Shown piece by piece: positions 17,634 through 25,529 of a DNA stretch of 64,000 bases. The stretch is from a bacterium (lineage in GTDB: Bacteria > Zhuqueibacterota > Zhuqueibacteria > Zhuqueibacterales > Zhuqueibacteraceae). The stretch is taken from NCBI GenBank assembly GCA_023150945.1, contig JAKLJX010000011.1:62001-126000 (forward strand), given 5' to 3'. Position numbers and translations under genes: made by a program. The notes beneath the pieces were generated by a model. It did no database searches. It saw only the letters and a list, made by a program, of their open reading frames with translations, and had not been told where the DNA came from. Positions within the stretch are counted from its first letter, which is position 1; the number at the start of each line of letters is the position of its first letter.

Positions 17634-18512
17634 ATGCGCATTCTTCTCCTTTTCATCGACGGCCTTGGGATTGGCGAGCGCGACCCGCAAAAGAATCCGC
17701 TCGCGCGCTATCATTCCCGCTGGCTGCAGATCTTCCAGGATGAGCCGGCGGCACGTGTGCCTGGCGGCGGCATTGTCGTGCCCACGCATGTCGATATGGG
17801 CGTTGCCGGGCTGCCGCAAAGCGCCACCGGGCAAACCGCGTTGTTCACCGGCCGCAATGCCGCTGCCGAAGTCGGCCATCACGTTTCCGCGCTGCCCACG
17901 CCGACGCTGCGCCGCCTGTTGGATGAATCGAGCCTCTTCAAGACCGTGGCGGCGCTGGGCAAACGCGGCGTGTTTGCCAACGCCCTCTCTCAGGAATACT
18001 TCGAGCGCCGGCGTGAGCACATCTCCGCCAGCACGCGGGCGTTGCTCGCCGGCGGTTTCCCCTGGCTGAGCCTCGATGATCTGCGCGCCGGCCGCGCGGT
18101 ATCGCATGATCTCACCAACCAATTCCTGCGCGACCTGGGCGATCACGTTCCGCTGCGCACGCCCGTTGAAAGCGGCCGCATCCTCACCGCCATCGCGCAA
18201 CAAGCAGACTTCACCCTCTTTGAATTCTTTCTGACGGATATGGTAGGCCACAGCCGCGACCTTGAGGAAGCCCGGCTGGTGGTTGAGCGGTTGGACCTGC
18301 TGCTGGACACCGTGCTGGCTGATATCAATCCCGCTGAAACCGTCGTGGTACTCACCAGCGATCACGGCAATTTCGAAGATCTCTCCGTGAAAACGCATAC
18401 CACCAATCTGGTTCCCTCCATTTTTTGGGGTGTGCCGCCGGCATTTCCGCTGCCCGCCACCCTGCGCATCGAAGCCGTTGCCCCGCTGCTGCTCGAACTG
18501 CTCGCGTTTTGA
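17634..18512 (+). CDS. Alkaline-phosphatase-superfamily metalloenzyme (iPGM-like)
   Basis: A 292-residue protein of the metalloenzyme/phosphopentomutase/iPGM branch of the alkaline phosphatase superfamily. The first metal motif is LLLFIDGLGIGERDP, the nucleophile region is SATGQTALFTGRNA, and the second metal site is VVLTSDHGNFED with THTTNLVPSIFWG near the end. A DMVGHSRD segment supplies further ligands. Length is about half that of true iPGM because the insertion domain is short. Its substrate is unknown. It completes the UPF0104-MFS operon and is only distantly related to the five AP proteins in the polysaccharide locus. Confidence 0.82.
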   Translation: MRILLLFIDGLGIGERDPQKNPLARYHSRWLQIFQDEPAARVPGGGIVVPTHVDMGVAGLPQSATGQTALFTGRNAAAEVGHHVSALPTPTLRRLLDESSLFKTVAALGKRGVFANALSQEYFERRREHISASTRALLAGGFPWLSLDDLRAGRAVSHDLTNQFLRDLGDHVPLRTPVESGRILTAIAQQADFTLFEFFLTDMVGHSRDLEEARLVVERLDLLLDTVLADINPAETVVVLTSDHGNFEDLSVKTHTTNLVPSIFWGVPPAFPLPATLRIEAVAPLLLELLAF

Positions 18513-19069
18513 TTTTTGTTCTGCGCCTGCCCGCGTTCATTCCATGTGAAGCCCGATCGTTGAAAGAGAAGCAGAAGATCTTCGACGAAGAGAAGACAGA
18601 GTAGACAAAGAGGGTCGCGGTCAAAGTCTTCATCTGACTCATAAACTCCGTTTTCTCTGCTTTCTCCGGCGAAGCCATGAGGCGCTCAAAGTCAGAATAG
18701 AATTCTGAAAGATCCTGGACCACAAAACAAACGCCTGCACCGCGGAGCCGTGGAGAACGTAGAGTTTCAAAATCAAGAGAGTCCTTCTCCGCGTTCCTGG
18801 CGTCTTCGCGTAGAGCCTTTGATGCGAATGACACGGCCGTGTCATTCAAATCACAAGCTCACCGCAGAAACGCAACACCGCAAAGTCGCAAAGATGTCTC
18901 AATCATTTTTTGCCGGCAATCAGGAAAGACAAAACTCGATTCTTAACTTGGCGTGCCTTTGCGACTTGGCGATCGCTTTTGTCTTCTTGGATTCCGGTTC
19001 GTTCGGGCTGGGGTTGTGCCTTGATCGTATTGGGGATAATCAAGAGAATTGATGCTCACGATTCCGCGC
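18513..19069. other. Repeat-rich intergenic region
   Basis: No gene is recognisable in this 560-base stretch. It holds one copy of a dispersed repeat (18693-18766) and motifs such as CACCGCAAAGTCGCAAAG (near 18878) and TGCCTTTGCGACTTGGCG, short imperfect inverted repeats of the CTTTGCG type common in intergenic DNA of many bacteria. Confidence 0.5.
18693..18766. repeat. Dispersed 74-bp repeat, copy 1 of 2
   Basis: The segment CAGAATAGAATTCTGAAAGA ... CCACAAAACAA ... GGAGAACGTAGAGTTT aligns along its whole length with 35487-35560 (CAGAATGAAATTCTGAAAGA ... CCACAAAACAA ... GGAGAGCGCAGAGTT). Both copies lie in gene-free DNA and in the same orientation. The shared palindrome AGAATTCT/AAATTCTG near the left end may form a small hairpin. 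Confidence 0.62.
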
Positions 19070-19098
19070 TTGACTTCGCGCATGCGGTTCCATATATT
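19070..19098 (+). promoter_or_regulatory. Strong sigma-70-type promoter upstream of trpF
   Basis: TTGACT (19070-19075) and TATATT (19093-19098) are spaced by exactly 17 bases. Transcription would begin near 19105, about 295 bases before the trpF start, leaving room for a long leader or a separate small RNA. Confidence 0.7.
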
Positions 19099-19104
19099 GC
19101 GCGT

Positions 19105-19304
19105 CCATTTTTTGGTGATACTACCCATCGGGCCACGCCTGCCTGCACTCCTCCTCGCAGTGAGCATGGGTGCCGGCGTGACCAGCGTAACGCGACCTCA
19201 TGCCAAAAGGGTGGGTAAGCAAGAGGGGGGAACCTCAGGCCAGATACGGCGCAGCCCTTGTTGAGGAACAAAAAAACACCGTCGCGGTGCCGCGGTGTTT
19301 TTCT
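19105..19304 (+). ncRNA. Candidate structured leader or small RNA upstream of trpF
   Basis: This roughly 200-nt segment runs from a near-consensus promoter to a compact intrinsic-terminator hairpin. Internal pairings are visible: GGCCACGCC (near 19130) with GGCGTGACC (near 19174), CACT/AGTG within that arm, GAGG/CCTC around GGGGAA, and CCTCA with TGAGG enclosing the right half. No protein of recognisable type fills it. It could be a riboswitch or attenuator controlling trpF, or an independent sRNA. I compared its motifs with TPP, T-box, SAM-I, ydaO, SRP and 6S RNAs and found no convincing match. The 5' end is inferred from the promoter. Confidence 0.45.
19272..19304 (+). terminator. Intrinsic terminator/attenuator hairpin before trpF
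   Basis: AAAAACACCG (19272-19281) pairs with CGGTGTTTTT (19293-19302) around an 11-nt loop, ending in a T run. There is no upstream gene for 750 bases, so it either ends a small RNA or acts as an attenuator for trpF, which begins 96 bases later. Confidence 0.7.
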
Positions 19305-19399
19305 CCGGCGAAATCGAAAATGCTTTCTCGCAGGCGGCAGCGATTGCCGGTATAGAAGACGCTGTGCTGGTTTGTTGTGCAACCATGATGAGGAGTATC

Positions 19400-20062
19400 A
19401 TGACTATGCTTCCCGTAAAGATTTGTGGGATCACCCGGATGGAAGATGCCCTGCTCGCGGTCGAGCTGGGAGCCGCCGCCGTCGGATTCGTCTTCTATCC
19501 CAAAAGCTCGCGCTGTATGGATGCCGAAACGGCGCATCGCATCGGCCAGCAATTGCCCGCCGGCATTGCGCGCGTGGGGGTGTTCGTCAATCCGGATCCG
19601 GAGACGCTGCACTTCACCGCGGAAGTCGCCGGGCTGACCCACATTCAACTGCACGGTGACGAAAGCCCGTATTTGTGCCGGCACTCGCCGTTGCCGGTGA
19701 TCAAGAACATGCGCGCGGCCGCGGTCGCGCCCGCCGGCGAATTGCGCAACTTTCCAGCGGCGGCTTTTCTGGTGGATGGCAGCAAGCCCGGCGAGTTGGG
19801 CAGTGTGAGCGGCAGGAGCGATTGGGAGTTTTGCGCCAAACTGCGCGAGAGCAAGTTTACCGTGCTGGCGGGCGGCCTCTCGGCAGACAACATTGCGGCC
19901 GCGGTTCGCTTGGCGCAGCCCGATGCCATCGATCTCTCCAGTTCGGTGGAAAGCCGTTCGGGCGTCAAGGATTCGGCCAAGCTGCGGCATTTTTTCGCCG
20001 CGGTCCGCAAGCTCGAATACTCAGACAGCCGCCTGCCCAAGGGGTTCCTCTCGCTTACCTGA
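19400..20062 (+). CDS. trpF: Phosphoribosylanthranilate isomerase
   Basis: A 220-residue (beta-alpha)8 enzyme converting phosphoribosylanthranilate to CdRP in tryptophan synthesis. The general base Cys is in VKICGITR (Cys9), GFVFYPKSSR is the phosphate-side loop, the catalytic Asp is in FLVDGSKPGELG, and AGGLSADNI plus DLSSSVES complete the phosphate site. ATG 19400 follows GGAG (19392-19395). An ATG six bases later is an alternative. No other trp gene is in the window, so trpF is solitary here, behind a promoter, structured leader and terminator-like hairpin. Confidence 0.95.
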   Translation: MTMLPVKICGITRMEDALLAVELGAAAVGFVFYPKSSRCMDAETAHRIGQQLPAGIARVGVFVNPDPETLHFTAEVAGLTHIQLHGDESPYLCRHSPLPVIKNMRAAAVAPAGELRNFPAAAFLVDGSKPGELGSVSGRSDWEFCAKLRESKFTVLAGGLSADNIAAAVRLAQPDAIDLSSSVESRSGVKDSAKLRHFFAAVRKLEYSDSRLPKGFLSLT

Positions 20063-20078
20063 TTCAAATTGCGATTCG

Positions 20079-20534
20079 ATGATGAAGCTCACCACTGCCA
20101 GTGGCCTGCTGCTCATTTTGGCGATCGTTTTGCCGGCCAGTGCAGCACAAGCCCAGACCCGTTTCGGCTTGCGCGGGGGATTCTATCTCGATCATGACGC
20201 GTTGTTTGTGGGCGCACAACTCACCCACCCGGTGGCGCCGCGCTGGCGCGCCATGCCCAATTTCGAACTGGTTTTAGTGGAACGCGGCTCGCTGTTTTCC
20301 ATCAATGGTGATTTCTGCCATCGCTTTCCCGCGAGCCACAGCCCGCGCTGGTATGCCGGTGGCGGCCTCGGCATCAGTCACCGTTCGTATCGCGATTTCA
20401 ACGACACGGACATCGGTTTGAGCGGCATCTTTGGAGCCGAGTTCGGCCGCGGCGAAACCCTGCCGTTTGCATTCATCAAGCTGCTGCTGTTCGCCGACAG
20501 CGAGTTGGTGATCGGCGGCGGCGTCACCTTTTAA
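20079..20534 (+). CDS. Small exported beta-barrel-like protein
   Basis: A 151-residue protein with a signal peptide (LLLILAIVLPASAAQAQT). The mature chain alternates hydrophobic and polar residues with many glycines (RFGLRGGFYLDHDALFVGAQL, WYAGGGLGISHRSY, given in part) and ends in a terminal phenylalanine strand (LVIGGGVTF), the usual signature of an outer-membrane beta-barrel. It begins 16 bases after trpF and may be cotranscribed. The role is unknown. Confidence 0.75.
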   Translation: MMKLTTASGLLLILAIVLPASAAQAQTRFGLRGGFYLDHDALFVGAQLTHPVAPRWRAMPNFELVLVERGSLFSINGDFCHRFPASHSPRWYAGGGLGISHRSYRDFNDTDIGLSGIFGAEFGRGETLPFAFIKLLLFADSELVIGGGVTF

Positions 20535-20624
20535 GCAGGCCGCCGTGCCAATGCGCCGGCTTTCTCACCTCCGCGATTTCGAGGCCGGACGGCCTCGCCT
20601 CGCAGCCAACCGGGATGAAGATCG

Positions 20625-21425
20625 ATGAAACTCGCCTTTCGCGAGTATGGCCGCGGCGAAAAGACCCTCGTCATTCTGCATGGCCTGCTGGGCTCCGCGC
20701 AGAATTGGCAGCGCGTGGCCAAAGAGCTGGGTGAAAAATACCGCGTGCTGGCGGTGGATCAGCGCAATCACGGCGAATCACCGCACCATTCCGATCACAG
20801 CTTTGCGGCGTTGCGAGAAGACGTCAAGGATTTTTTCGATCAGCGGGGATTGCCGCAGGCATATCTCTTGGGGCATTCCATGGGAGGGGTGGCGGCGATG
20901 GAGTTCGCCTTTCATTATCCTGAGCGCCTGCGGGGATTGCTCATCGAGGATATTGCGCCGCGGCCTTATCACAGCTCTGCGGCCGGCATTTTGGAAGCGC
21001 TGTCAGCGCTGCGGCTGGAGGGCGTCACTGCTCGCCAGGAAATCGAGGCGGCGCTCGCCCCGCGCATTCCCAATCCGGTCATCCGCCAGTTTGTGTTGAC
21101 CAACCTCGTGCGCACCGACGACAACACGTTGGCGTGGCGCGTCAATCTCGCCACACTGCAGGCCTTTCAGCGGGAGATGGCTTCTTATGCCGCTTCGCCG
21201 CATGCGCGTTTCTCCGGCGAAACCCTGTTTCTCGGCGGCGCCACTTCCGAGTATCATCTCGATCACGAACAGGCCCTCCTGCTTTCCCACTTTCCCAACA
21301 GCCAGTTGGTCATGATTCCCGGCGCCGGCCATTGGATTCACTTCGAAGCGCGCGAGGCGTTCACCGCAGCGGTGCGGCAATTTCTGGAATCCGGCCTGGT
21401 GGCTTTTCAGGGCGACACGCCTTGA
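20625..21425 (+). CDS. Alpha/beta hydrolase (YbfF-like esterase)
   Basis: A 266-residue cytoplasmic alpha/beta-fold hydrolase. HGLLGSAQNW is the oxyanion loop, DQRNHGESP the strand-4 motif, GHSMGG the nucleophile elbow (Ser), and GAGHWIHFEA holds the catalytic His. The motif set is that of the YbfF/proline-iminopeptidase-like esterases acting on small or acyl-CoA esters; the true substrate is unknown. A short palindrome (CGAGGCCG / CGGCCTCG at 20580-20597) precedes it. Confidence 0.9.
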   Translation: MKLAFREYGRGEKTLVILHGLLGSAQNWQRVAKELGEKYRVLAVDQRNHGESPHHSDHSFAALREDVKDFFDQRGLPQAYLLGHSMGGVAAMEFAFHYPERLRGLLIEDIAPRPYHSSAAGILEALSALRLEGVTARQEIEAALAPRIPNPVIRQFVLTNLVRTDDNTLAWRVNLATLQAFQREMASYAASPHARFSGETLFLGGATSEYHLDHEQALLLSHFPNSQLVMIPGAGHWIHFEAREAFTAAVRQFLESGLVAFQGDTP

Positions 21426-21515
21426 GGGGGAATGCCCCTGGCCAAATCATTGGGGCAGGAGGAGCGCATTCTTCTCAAAGTGAGCACTTTGCTTCTTCGT
21501 CATCATTCCCCCAAG

Positions 21516-22481
21516 TCAAGGCTTCGGCTTTTGCCGGCGCATGAGTAAAACCAAAACCGCGCCGGCGAGAATCATCGCCAGGCTGATGATCTGCGCGAGC
21601 GTCATCCAACCAAAGGCGATCTTGGGCGTGCGCCGCCAAAATTCCGTAATGAAACGCTCGCTGCCCGCGGCAATGAGGTAGAAGCCCGACAATGTTCCGG
21701 GCACAAATCCCCTGCGCCGGACTTTCCAGATGAGGGTGAACGCCGTCAGCAACAACACGATGTCATAAAGCGGAGTCGGATGCACGCGTTCGGTGGTTGG
21801 CACCACGCCGTGCGGAAAAGCCATGGCCCAGGGCACGTCCGAAGGCGGGCCGTAATCACCGTCGGCGGAGAGAAAGCAACCCATGCGGCCGAAACTCTGA
21901 CCGACGAGCAGTTGCACGGCCACCACATCGACCGTCGGCCAAAACGGCATTTTGAAATGCTGGATTGTCCACATCACCGCTGCGGCACCGCCGAACAAAC
22001 CGCCATACCACACCAGCCCCGCGCCGTTGAAAACGGTCGCAAATGACTCATCCACATTGCGCCAATAGTGAACCACGATCGGCAATCGCGCGCCGAGATA
22101 GCCCATGAGCAGCGAGAGAAACACCGCAGGTTTGCTGAACGGCGGCGCCGTGCTTTTTCTTGTTTTGATTGCCGCCAGCCGCCAGGCCCACGGCAGCATC
22201 ACGCCGAGCAGGCCACCGTACCAGCTCAAGCCACCGCGCCAAAAGACATCGCCCAAGGGGACGGCGAATTCATGCCAATGCTCGATCATGTAGTAGATCC
22301 GCGCGCCCACAAATCCGCCGATCAACGCCGCGGTGGCGATCGTCACGGCCAGGTCGGGATCGAGGCCGAGATGGCGGAATTCGCCGCGCATCAGCAGCGT
22401 GCCCACCAAAAAGCCGAGCATCGCCATCAAGCCGAAGCTGTGAATCGTAATTGGGCCGAGACTGAAGAGATCAGGATACAT
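21516..22481 (-). CDS. lgt: Prolipoprotein diacylglyceryl transferase
   Basis: A 321-residue inner-membrane enzyme with about seven helices that attaches diacylglycerol to the lipobox cysteine of prolipoproteins. The signature region reads GQSFGRMGCFLSADGDYG, the variant form in which the usual asparagine (GRxGN) is Cys; the N-terminal ITIHSFGLMAMLGFLVG and the RGGLSWYGGLLG box are typical. The C-terminal tail RRQKPKP is basic. It begins 3 bases after the zinc-ribbon gene, so the two form an operon on the minus strand. Confidence 0.93.
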   Translation of the reverse strand: MYPDLFSLGPITIHSFGLMAMLGFLVGTLLMRGEFRHLGLDPDLAVTIATAALIGGFVGARIYYMIEHWHEFAVPLGDVFWRGGLSWYGGLLGVMLPWAWRLAAIKTRKSTAPPFSKPAVFLSLLMGYLGARLPIVVHYWRNVDESFATVFNGAGLVWYGGLFGGAAAVMWTIQHFKMPFWPTVDVVAVQLLVGQSFGRMGCFLSADGDYGPPSDVPWAMAFPHGVVPTTERVHPTPLYDIVLLLTAFTLIWKVRRRGFVPGTLSGFYLIAAGSERFITEFWRRTPKIAFGWMTLAQIISLAMILAGAVLVLLMRRQKPKP

Positions 22482-22484
22482 GCG

Positions 22485-22997
22485 TTATTGCGGTGAGGGG
22501 GCGCCGGGTTTTTCCCACGGCGGCGCGGGTGAAGTGGCCCCAGCTTTACGATGGCCATGGCGCTCAGCAATCAGCGCGACGACGTGCGGCACTTCGTGCA
22601 CCTGCAGGAGCTGATAGATTTCATTGCGAACCTGAAACGAGCCGTTTTTCATGTCGCAATCGCAGACTTCCAAGCCGTCGGTGCAGGAGCCGCAGGGGCA
22701 GATGAATTGGGCAGCGACTTCGTAGACTTGCGGATATTGCGCGGCCAGCGCTTCGCCGCGCAAGCTGGAATCAAAACCGTTGTGCGTGTGGCCGGCTGAC
22801 GACGGCCGGTTGGCAAGGTACATCAGCAGTGCGCCGGCGGCGAGGCCGGCAGCCAGCAAAAGCGCGCCGAAAAACCAGGTACGCGAATCTGCCGGCGCCG
22901 GCGCGGCAGTTTTGGCGCGGGGGATGATCAGCGCGCCGCAGGCATCGCAAAACTTGGCGCGGCGTGTGACGCGGTGTCCACAAGATGAGCATTTCAT
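22485..22997 (-). CDS. Zinc-ribbon membrane protein with CPCG cysteine cluster
   Basis: A 170-residue protein that opens with a zinc ribbon (MKCSSCGHRVTRRAKFCDACGA), then one transmembrane helix (about residues 41-62, WFFGALLLAAGLAAGALLMYL), and then a non-cytoplasmic domain with ICPCGSCTDGLEVCDCDM followed by a helix (RNEIYQLLQVHEVPHVVALI). The CPCG-containing domain resembles the PCYCGC/CcmH-like cysteine clusters, possibly for metal, haem or thiol handling. It precedes lgt by three bases. ATG 22997 starts at the zinc ribbon; upstream codons add an implausible extension. The function is unknown. Confidence 0.75.
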   Translation of the reverse strand: MKCSSCGHRVTRRAKFCDACGALIIPRAKTAAPAPADSRTWFFGALLLAAGLAAGALLMYLANRPSSAGHTHNGFDSSLRGEALAAQYPQVYEVAAQFICPCGSCTDGLEVCDCDMKNGSFQVRNEIYQLLQVHEVPHVVALIAERHGHRKAGATSPAPPWEKPGAPSPQ

Positions 22998-23153
22998 GGC
23001 GAGGTTCAAACTCCAGTCATTCAGCATGATTGCAGAGCATTTTCTGCAAGTTTGCCGCACAGCATAGCAAAGTCAGAGAACAAATGCAAGCAGCGCCTCG
23101 GCCCGCCGGCCATGTCTCACGGGCCGCGGCTGACTCCGACACTCGCCAGGCTG

Positions 23154-23221
23154 TGCGGCAGGATCCTGTGTGAGGAACTGGGCAAAGTCCCAAGTTCTTC
23201 ACAAGGTCGCTCCGGAATGAC
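23154..23221. repeat. Dispersed ~70-bp palindromic repeat, copy C
   Basis: The right part ends CTCCGGAATGAC, as in copy B, and the left part holds GGCAGGATCCTGTG, matching GGAATCCTGTG/AGGATCCTGTG in copies B and D. The left terminal GTCATTCTG is degraded. A central hairpin GAACTGGG..CCCAAGTTC is specific to this copy. It lies between the zinc-ribbon and arsenic operons. Confidence 0.5.
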
Positions 23222-23262
23222 CAGCCAGATGAGCTGTCCCAACAAATCGACTTGACGGCACA

Positions 23263-24621
23263 CTACGCCGCGGTTCGCAGCCGCATGCAAGTTGCCGTGG
23301 CACAGGCGCTCAGCTCGAATTCCGACGAACGGCGCACGGCTGCCGGCACTTGCTCGCGTAAGATCAGCTCGAAGCCCGCCCGCGCCGCCAGGTCGGCAAT
23401 GGTTGTGGTGAGCAGATAGAAATCCCTGACCCCGGCTTGTTGTGCCTGGGTGAGCAGTGTCTGCCAGAGCATCTTCCCGATCCCTCTGCCGCGCCATGCC
23501 GGCGCCACCGCAAAGGAACGCAGCAAACCATCGCTACCGAAGCGTTCCATCGCAAACACGCCGATGAGGTGGCCGTTGTGCTCGGCCACCACGGCGTTGG
23601 CCAGCGCTTCCGGCAAACCATTTTCTGGCAATCCGCTCACAGCCAAAAGTCCGGCAATGGCGTCATGATCTCCGGCCGTGGCAACGCGCACCGTTACCGC
23701 CGGTTGCTCATGAGGCAGCGGCTTGCGGCCTACGACCTTGACGCTCGCCAGTCTGATTTGCTGGAGCAACTGTGGATGCGATGCAACGAGGCTGCCGTAC
23801 CTGGCGTTGAGCTGATCATCGCCCAACACCAGGCCGCGAATCATGGCTTCATCATAGTCCAGCCGCGCGTCGACGCGAACCTCGGCCAGCCCCGCCTGGG
23901 TCAGCAACCGCAGGTAATCCGCGGTGGGGATGGCACCGCCGACGCAGCCGCAGTAGGATTCGTTGTCGTTCTTGATGAAGTCGGGCAGCGCTTCCGCCAC
24001 AATATCGCTGATGGCGACGCGGCCGCCGGGTTTGAGCACCCGCTGGATTTCGGAGAAGACTCTGGGTTTTTCGGGCGAGAGATTGATGACGCAATTGGAG
24101 ATGACCCAATCGACGCTGTTGTCGGCCACCGGCATGTTCTCGGCTTCGCCCTGGCGGAATTCAACATTGGTGTAACCGCCTTCTGCGGCGTTGCGGCGTG
24201 CAGCCTCCAGCATCGCCGGCGTCATGTCGAGACCGATCACCTTGCCGGTCGGCCCCACTTTCTGCGCGGCGATGAAGCAATCGATGCCGGCGCCTGAGCC
24301 GATGTCGAGCACGGTTTCGCCGGATTTGACTTCGGCGAAAGCGAGGGGATCGCCGCATCCGAAGCTTTTTTCGGCCGCCTCGGCGGGCAGCGTGGTGAGT
24401 ACGTCCTCGCGATAGCCTGCCAGCCGCGGAATCGTCAGGCTGCCCGCTTGCCCTTTGCTGCAGCAGCCGCTGCGCTGGCCGGTTACGGCCTTGGCATAGT
24501 AATCCTTCACCAGCGTCTTGACGTCGGTTTGTGCCGGCTGGCTCTGCTGGGGCGTGCTGCCACAGCATCCGCCGGCGGCCGGTGCCAACTTGAGTTTGCG
24601 TGTTGTCGTTGTATCAGGCAT
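23263..24621 (-). CDS. arsM: Arsenite methyltransferase fused to ArsN-like GNAT acetyltransferase
   Basis: A 452-residue two-domain detoxification protein. Residues about 35-300 form an ArsM-type As(III) S-adenosylmethionine methyltransferase: SFGCGDPLAFAEVKSGETVL, SAM loop DIGSGAG (107-112), SNCVINLSPEKPRVF with Cys177, and SYCGCVGGA with Cys224/226. Paired cysteines also occur at 19-20 and 53-54. Residues about 310-452 form a GNAT acetyltransferase with the acetyl-CoA loop RGRGIG (377-382) and an end (SACATATCMR) like ArsN2, which acetylates organoarsenicals such as arsinothricin. The fusion would methylate and acetylate arsenic species. The gene overlaps the MarR gene by 8 bases and is presumably controlled by it. 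Confidence 0.88.
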   Translation of the reverse strand: MPDTTTTRKLKLAPAAGGCCGSTPQQSQPAQTDVKTLVKDYYAKAVTGQRSGCCSKGQAGSLTIPRLAGYREDVLTTLPAEAAEKSFGCGDPLAFAEVKSGETVLDIGSGAGIDCFIAAQKVGPTGKVIGLDMTPAMLEAARRNAAEGGYTNVEFRQGEAENMPVADNSVDWVISNCVINLSPEKPRVFSEIQRVLKPGGRVAISDIVAEALPDFIKNDNESYCGCVGGAIPTADYLRLLTQAGLAEVRVDARLDYDEAMIRGLVLGDDQLNARYGSLVASHPQLLQQIRLASVKVVGRKPLPHEQPAVTVRVATAGDHDAIAGLLAVSGLPENGLPEALANAVVAEHNGHLIGVFAMERFGSDGLLRSFAVAPAWRGRGIGKMLWQTLLTQAQQAGVRDFYLLTTTIADLAARAGFELILREQVPAAVRRSSEFELSACATATCMRLRTAA

Positions 24622-25141
24622 GGTTTCTTCCTTTTGGGTTGAGTCGTTGCAGGTTTAGTGGTTGTTCGACCTTCTCCGGGCAGCAACAGGTGGCCAGCCA
24701 GTCGTGCACGGCGAGGGACAGTAATTCCAGACTTTCCAAAATTTGTTCGCGTTTGTCCACGGGCAGGCGCTCCATGATTTGGCGCTGGCTCGTGTGCAAT
24801 TCCGCGCGGATGCGCTGCTGCAGCTTGGCACCGGTCGCGGTCAACCGCACAATGATCTCGCGCCGGTCGCGGCTGCTGCTCTGCCGCTCGACCAGGCCAC
24901 GCTGCACCAGCGGATCAATCACGCGCGTGGCAGTGCTTTTGTCGAGGAACAGGTGCTTCGCGAGCTGCACCATGGTCAGCTCGCCGTTCTCGCTGAGGGC
25001 GTCGAGGGCGTAGCATTGCGAAACCGTAACCCCGCAGCAGGAGATCTCGTTGCGGTCGCGCATTTGGTATTTGCGCAGCAACTCCTGGGTGACGCGCTGC
25101 AGGCGCTCGACTTGTTGTTCCAGGTTGGATTCAGTTTTCAT
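24614..25141 (-). CDS. MarR-family regulator of the arsenic operon
   Basis: A 175-residue MarR-type winged-helix repressor. The recognition helix region is LTMVQLAKHLFLDKSTATRVIDPLVQRGLVER and the wing carries SSRDRREIIVRLT (both in part). Unusual are the cysteines: Cys35, Cys36 and Cys43 (ISCCGVTVSQCYAL) just before the DNA-binding domain, and a CCC near 156-158, a plausible As(III)/soft-metal site. It is translated just upstream of, and overlapping, the ArsM-ArsN gene. ATG 25141 is preferred; an in-frame GTG lies two codons upstream. The palindrome AACAATTGTT 24 bases upstream is a likely operator, implying autoregulation. Confidence 0.88.
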   Translation of the reverse strand: MKTESNLEQQVERLQRVTQELLRKYQMRDRNEISCCGVTVSQCYALDALSENGELTMVQLAKHLFLDKSTATRVIDPLVQRGLVERQSSSRDRREIIVRLTATGAKLQQRIRAELHTSQRQIMERLPVDKREQILESLELLSLAVHDWLATCCCPEKVEQPLNLQRLNPKGRNHA

Positions 25142-25164
25142 GGGCACAAAATACGATTGTGATT

Positions 25165-25174
25165 AACAATTGTT
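25165..25174. promoter_or_regulatory. Putative MarR operator 1 (AACAATTGTT)
   Basis: A perfect 10-bp palindrome 24 bases upstream of the MarR start, within a wider TTGTG..CACAA arrangement (about 25157-25184). Its core ACAATTGTT recurs at 25293-25301. Position and symmetry fit a MarR-dimer site; no binding evidence exists. Confidence 0.5.
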
Positions 25175-25292
25175 GCAATACACAACTAAATTATCAATTT
25201 TAGCCTCAGACGCAAGCGATATTTTGGGGAAAATTTGCTTAGGCTGTGGAGTGAAGTTTGTTTATATTTGCGGCAAACGTCTGACAGCCTAT

Positions 25293-25301
25293 ACAATTGT
25301 T
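25293..25301. promoter_or_regulatory. Putative MarR operator 2 (ACAATTGTT)
   Basis: A second exact copy of ACAATTGTT, about 128 bases upstream of the first and in AT-rich DNA (25200-25340) unlike the surrounding GC-rich sequence. It could help control the divergent membrane-protein gene at 25530 or form part of a two-site operator. Confidence 0.4.
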
Positions 25302-25529
25302 ATTTTTCTGTTTTAGTGGGAACACTTTTGTTCACATCGGCATGGAATAAATGGGCCGTTCGCGCGTTTACAGGGCGAAGAGGTTGCCACTCAGTCGAAG
25401 CGCCAAGGGCAGCACAACCTCCGCAGGATGGGATAAGCACCTGCACGGCGGCCCTACAGGCGGGACGGGATTTTCGGCTGTGCTTTGCGATCTGAGCGAG
25501 AGCGCCTTACTGCAACCAGGGAGAATGCG

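Noticed and set aside
19105-19304. TPP riboswitch, T-box or SRP/6S RNA identity for the trpF leader
   Set aside because: GGAACCTCAGGCCAGATACG faintly recalls the TPP 3' motif, but CTGAGA and the AAT core are missing; no T-box UGGNACC, no SRP GGAAG/AGCAG symmetric loop, and no 6S-like closing stem were found.
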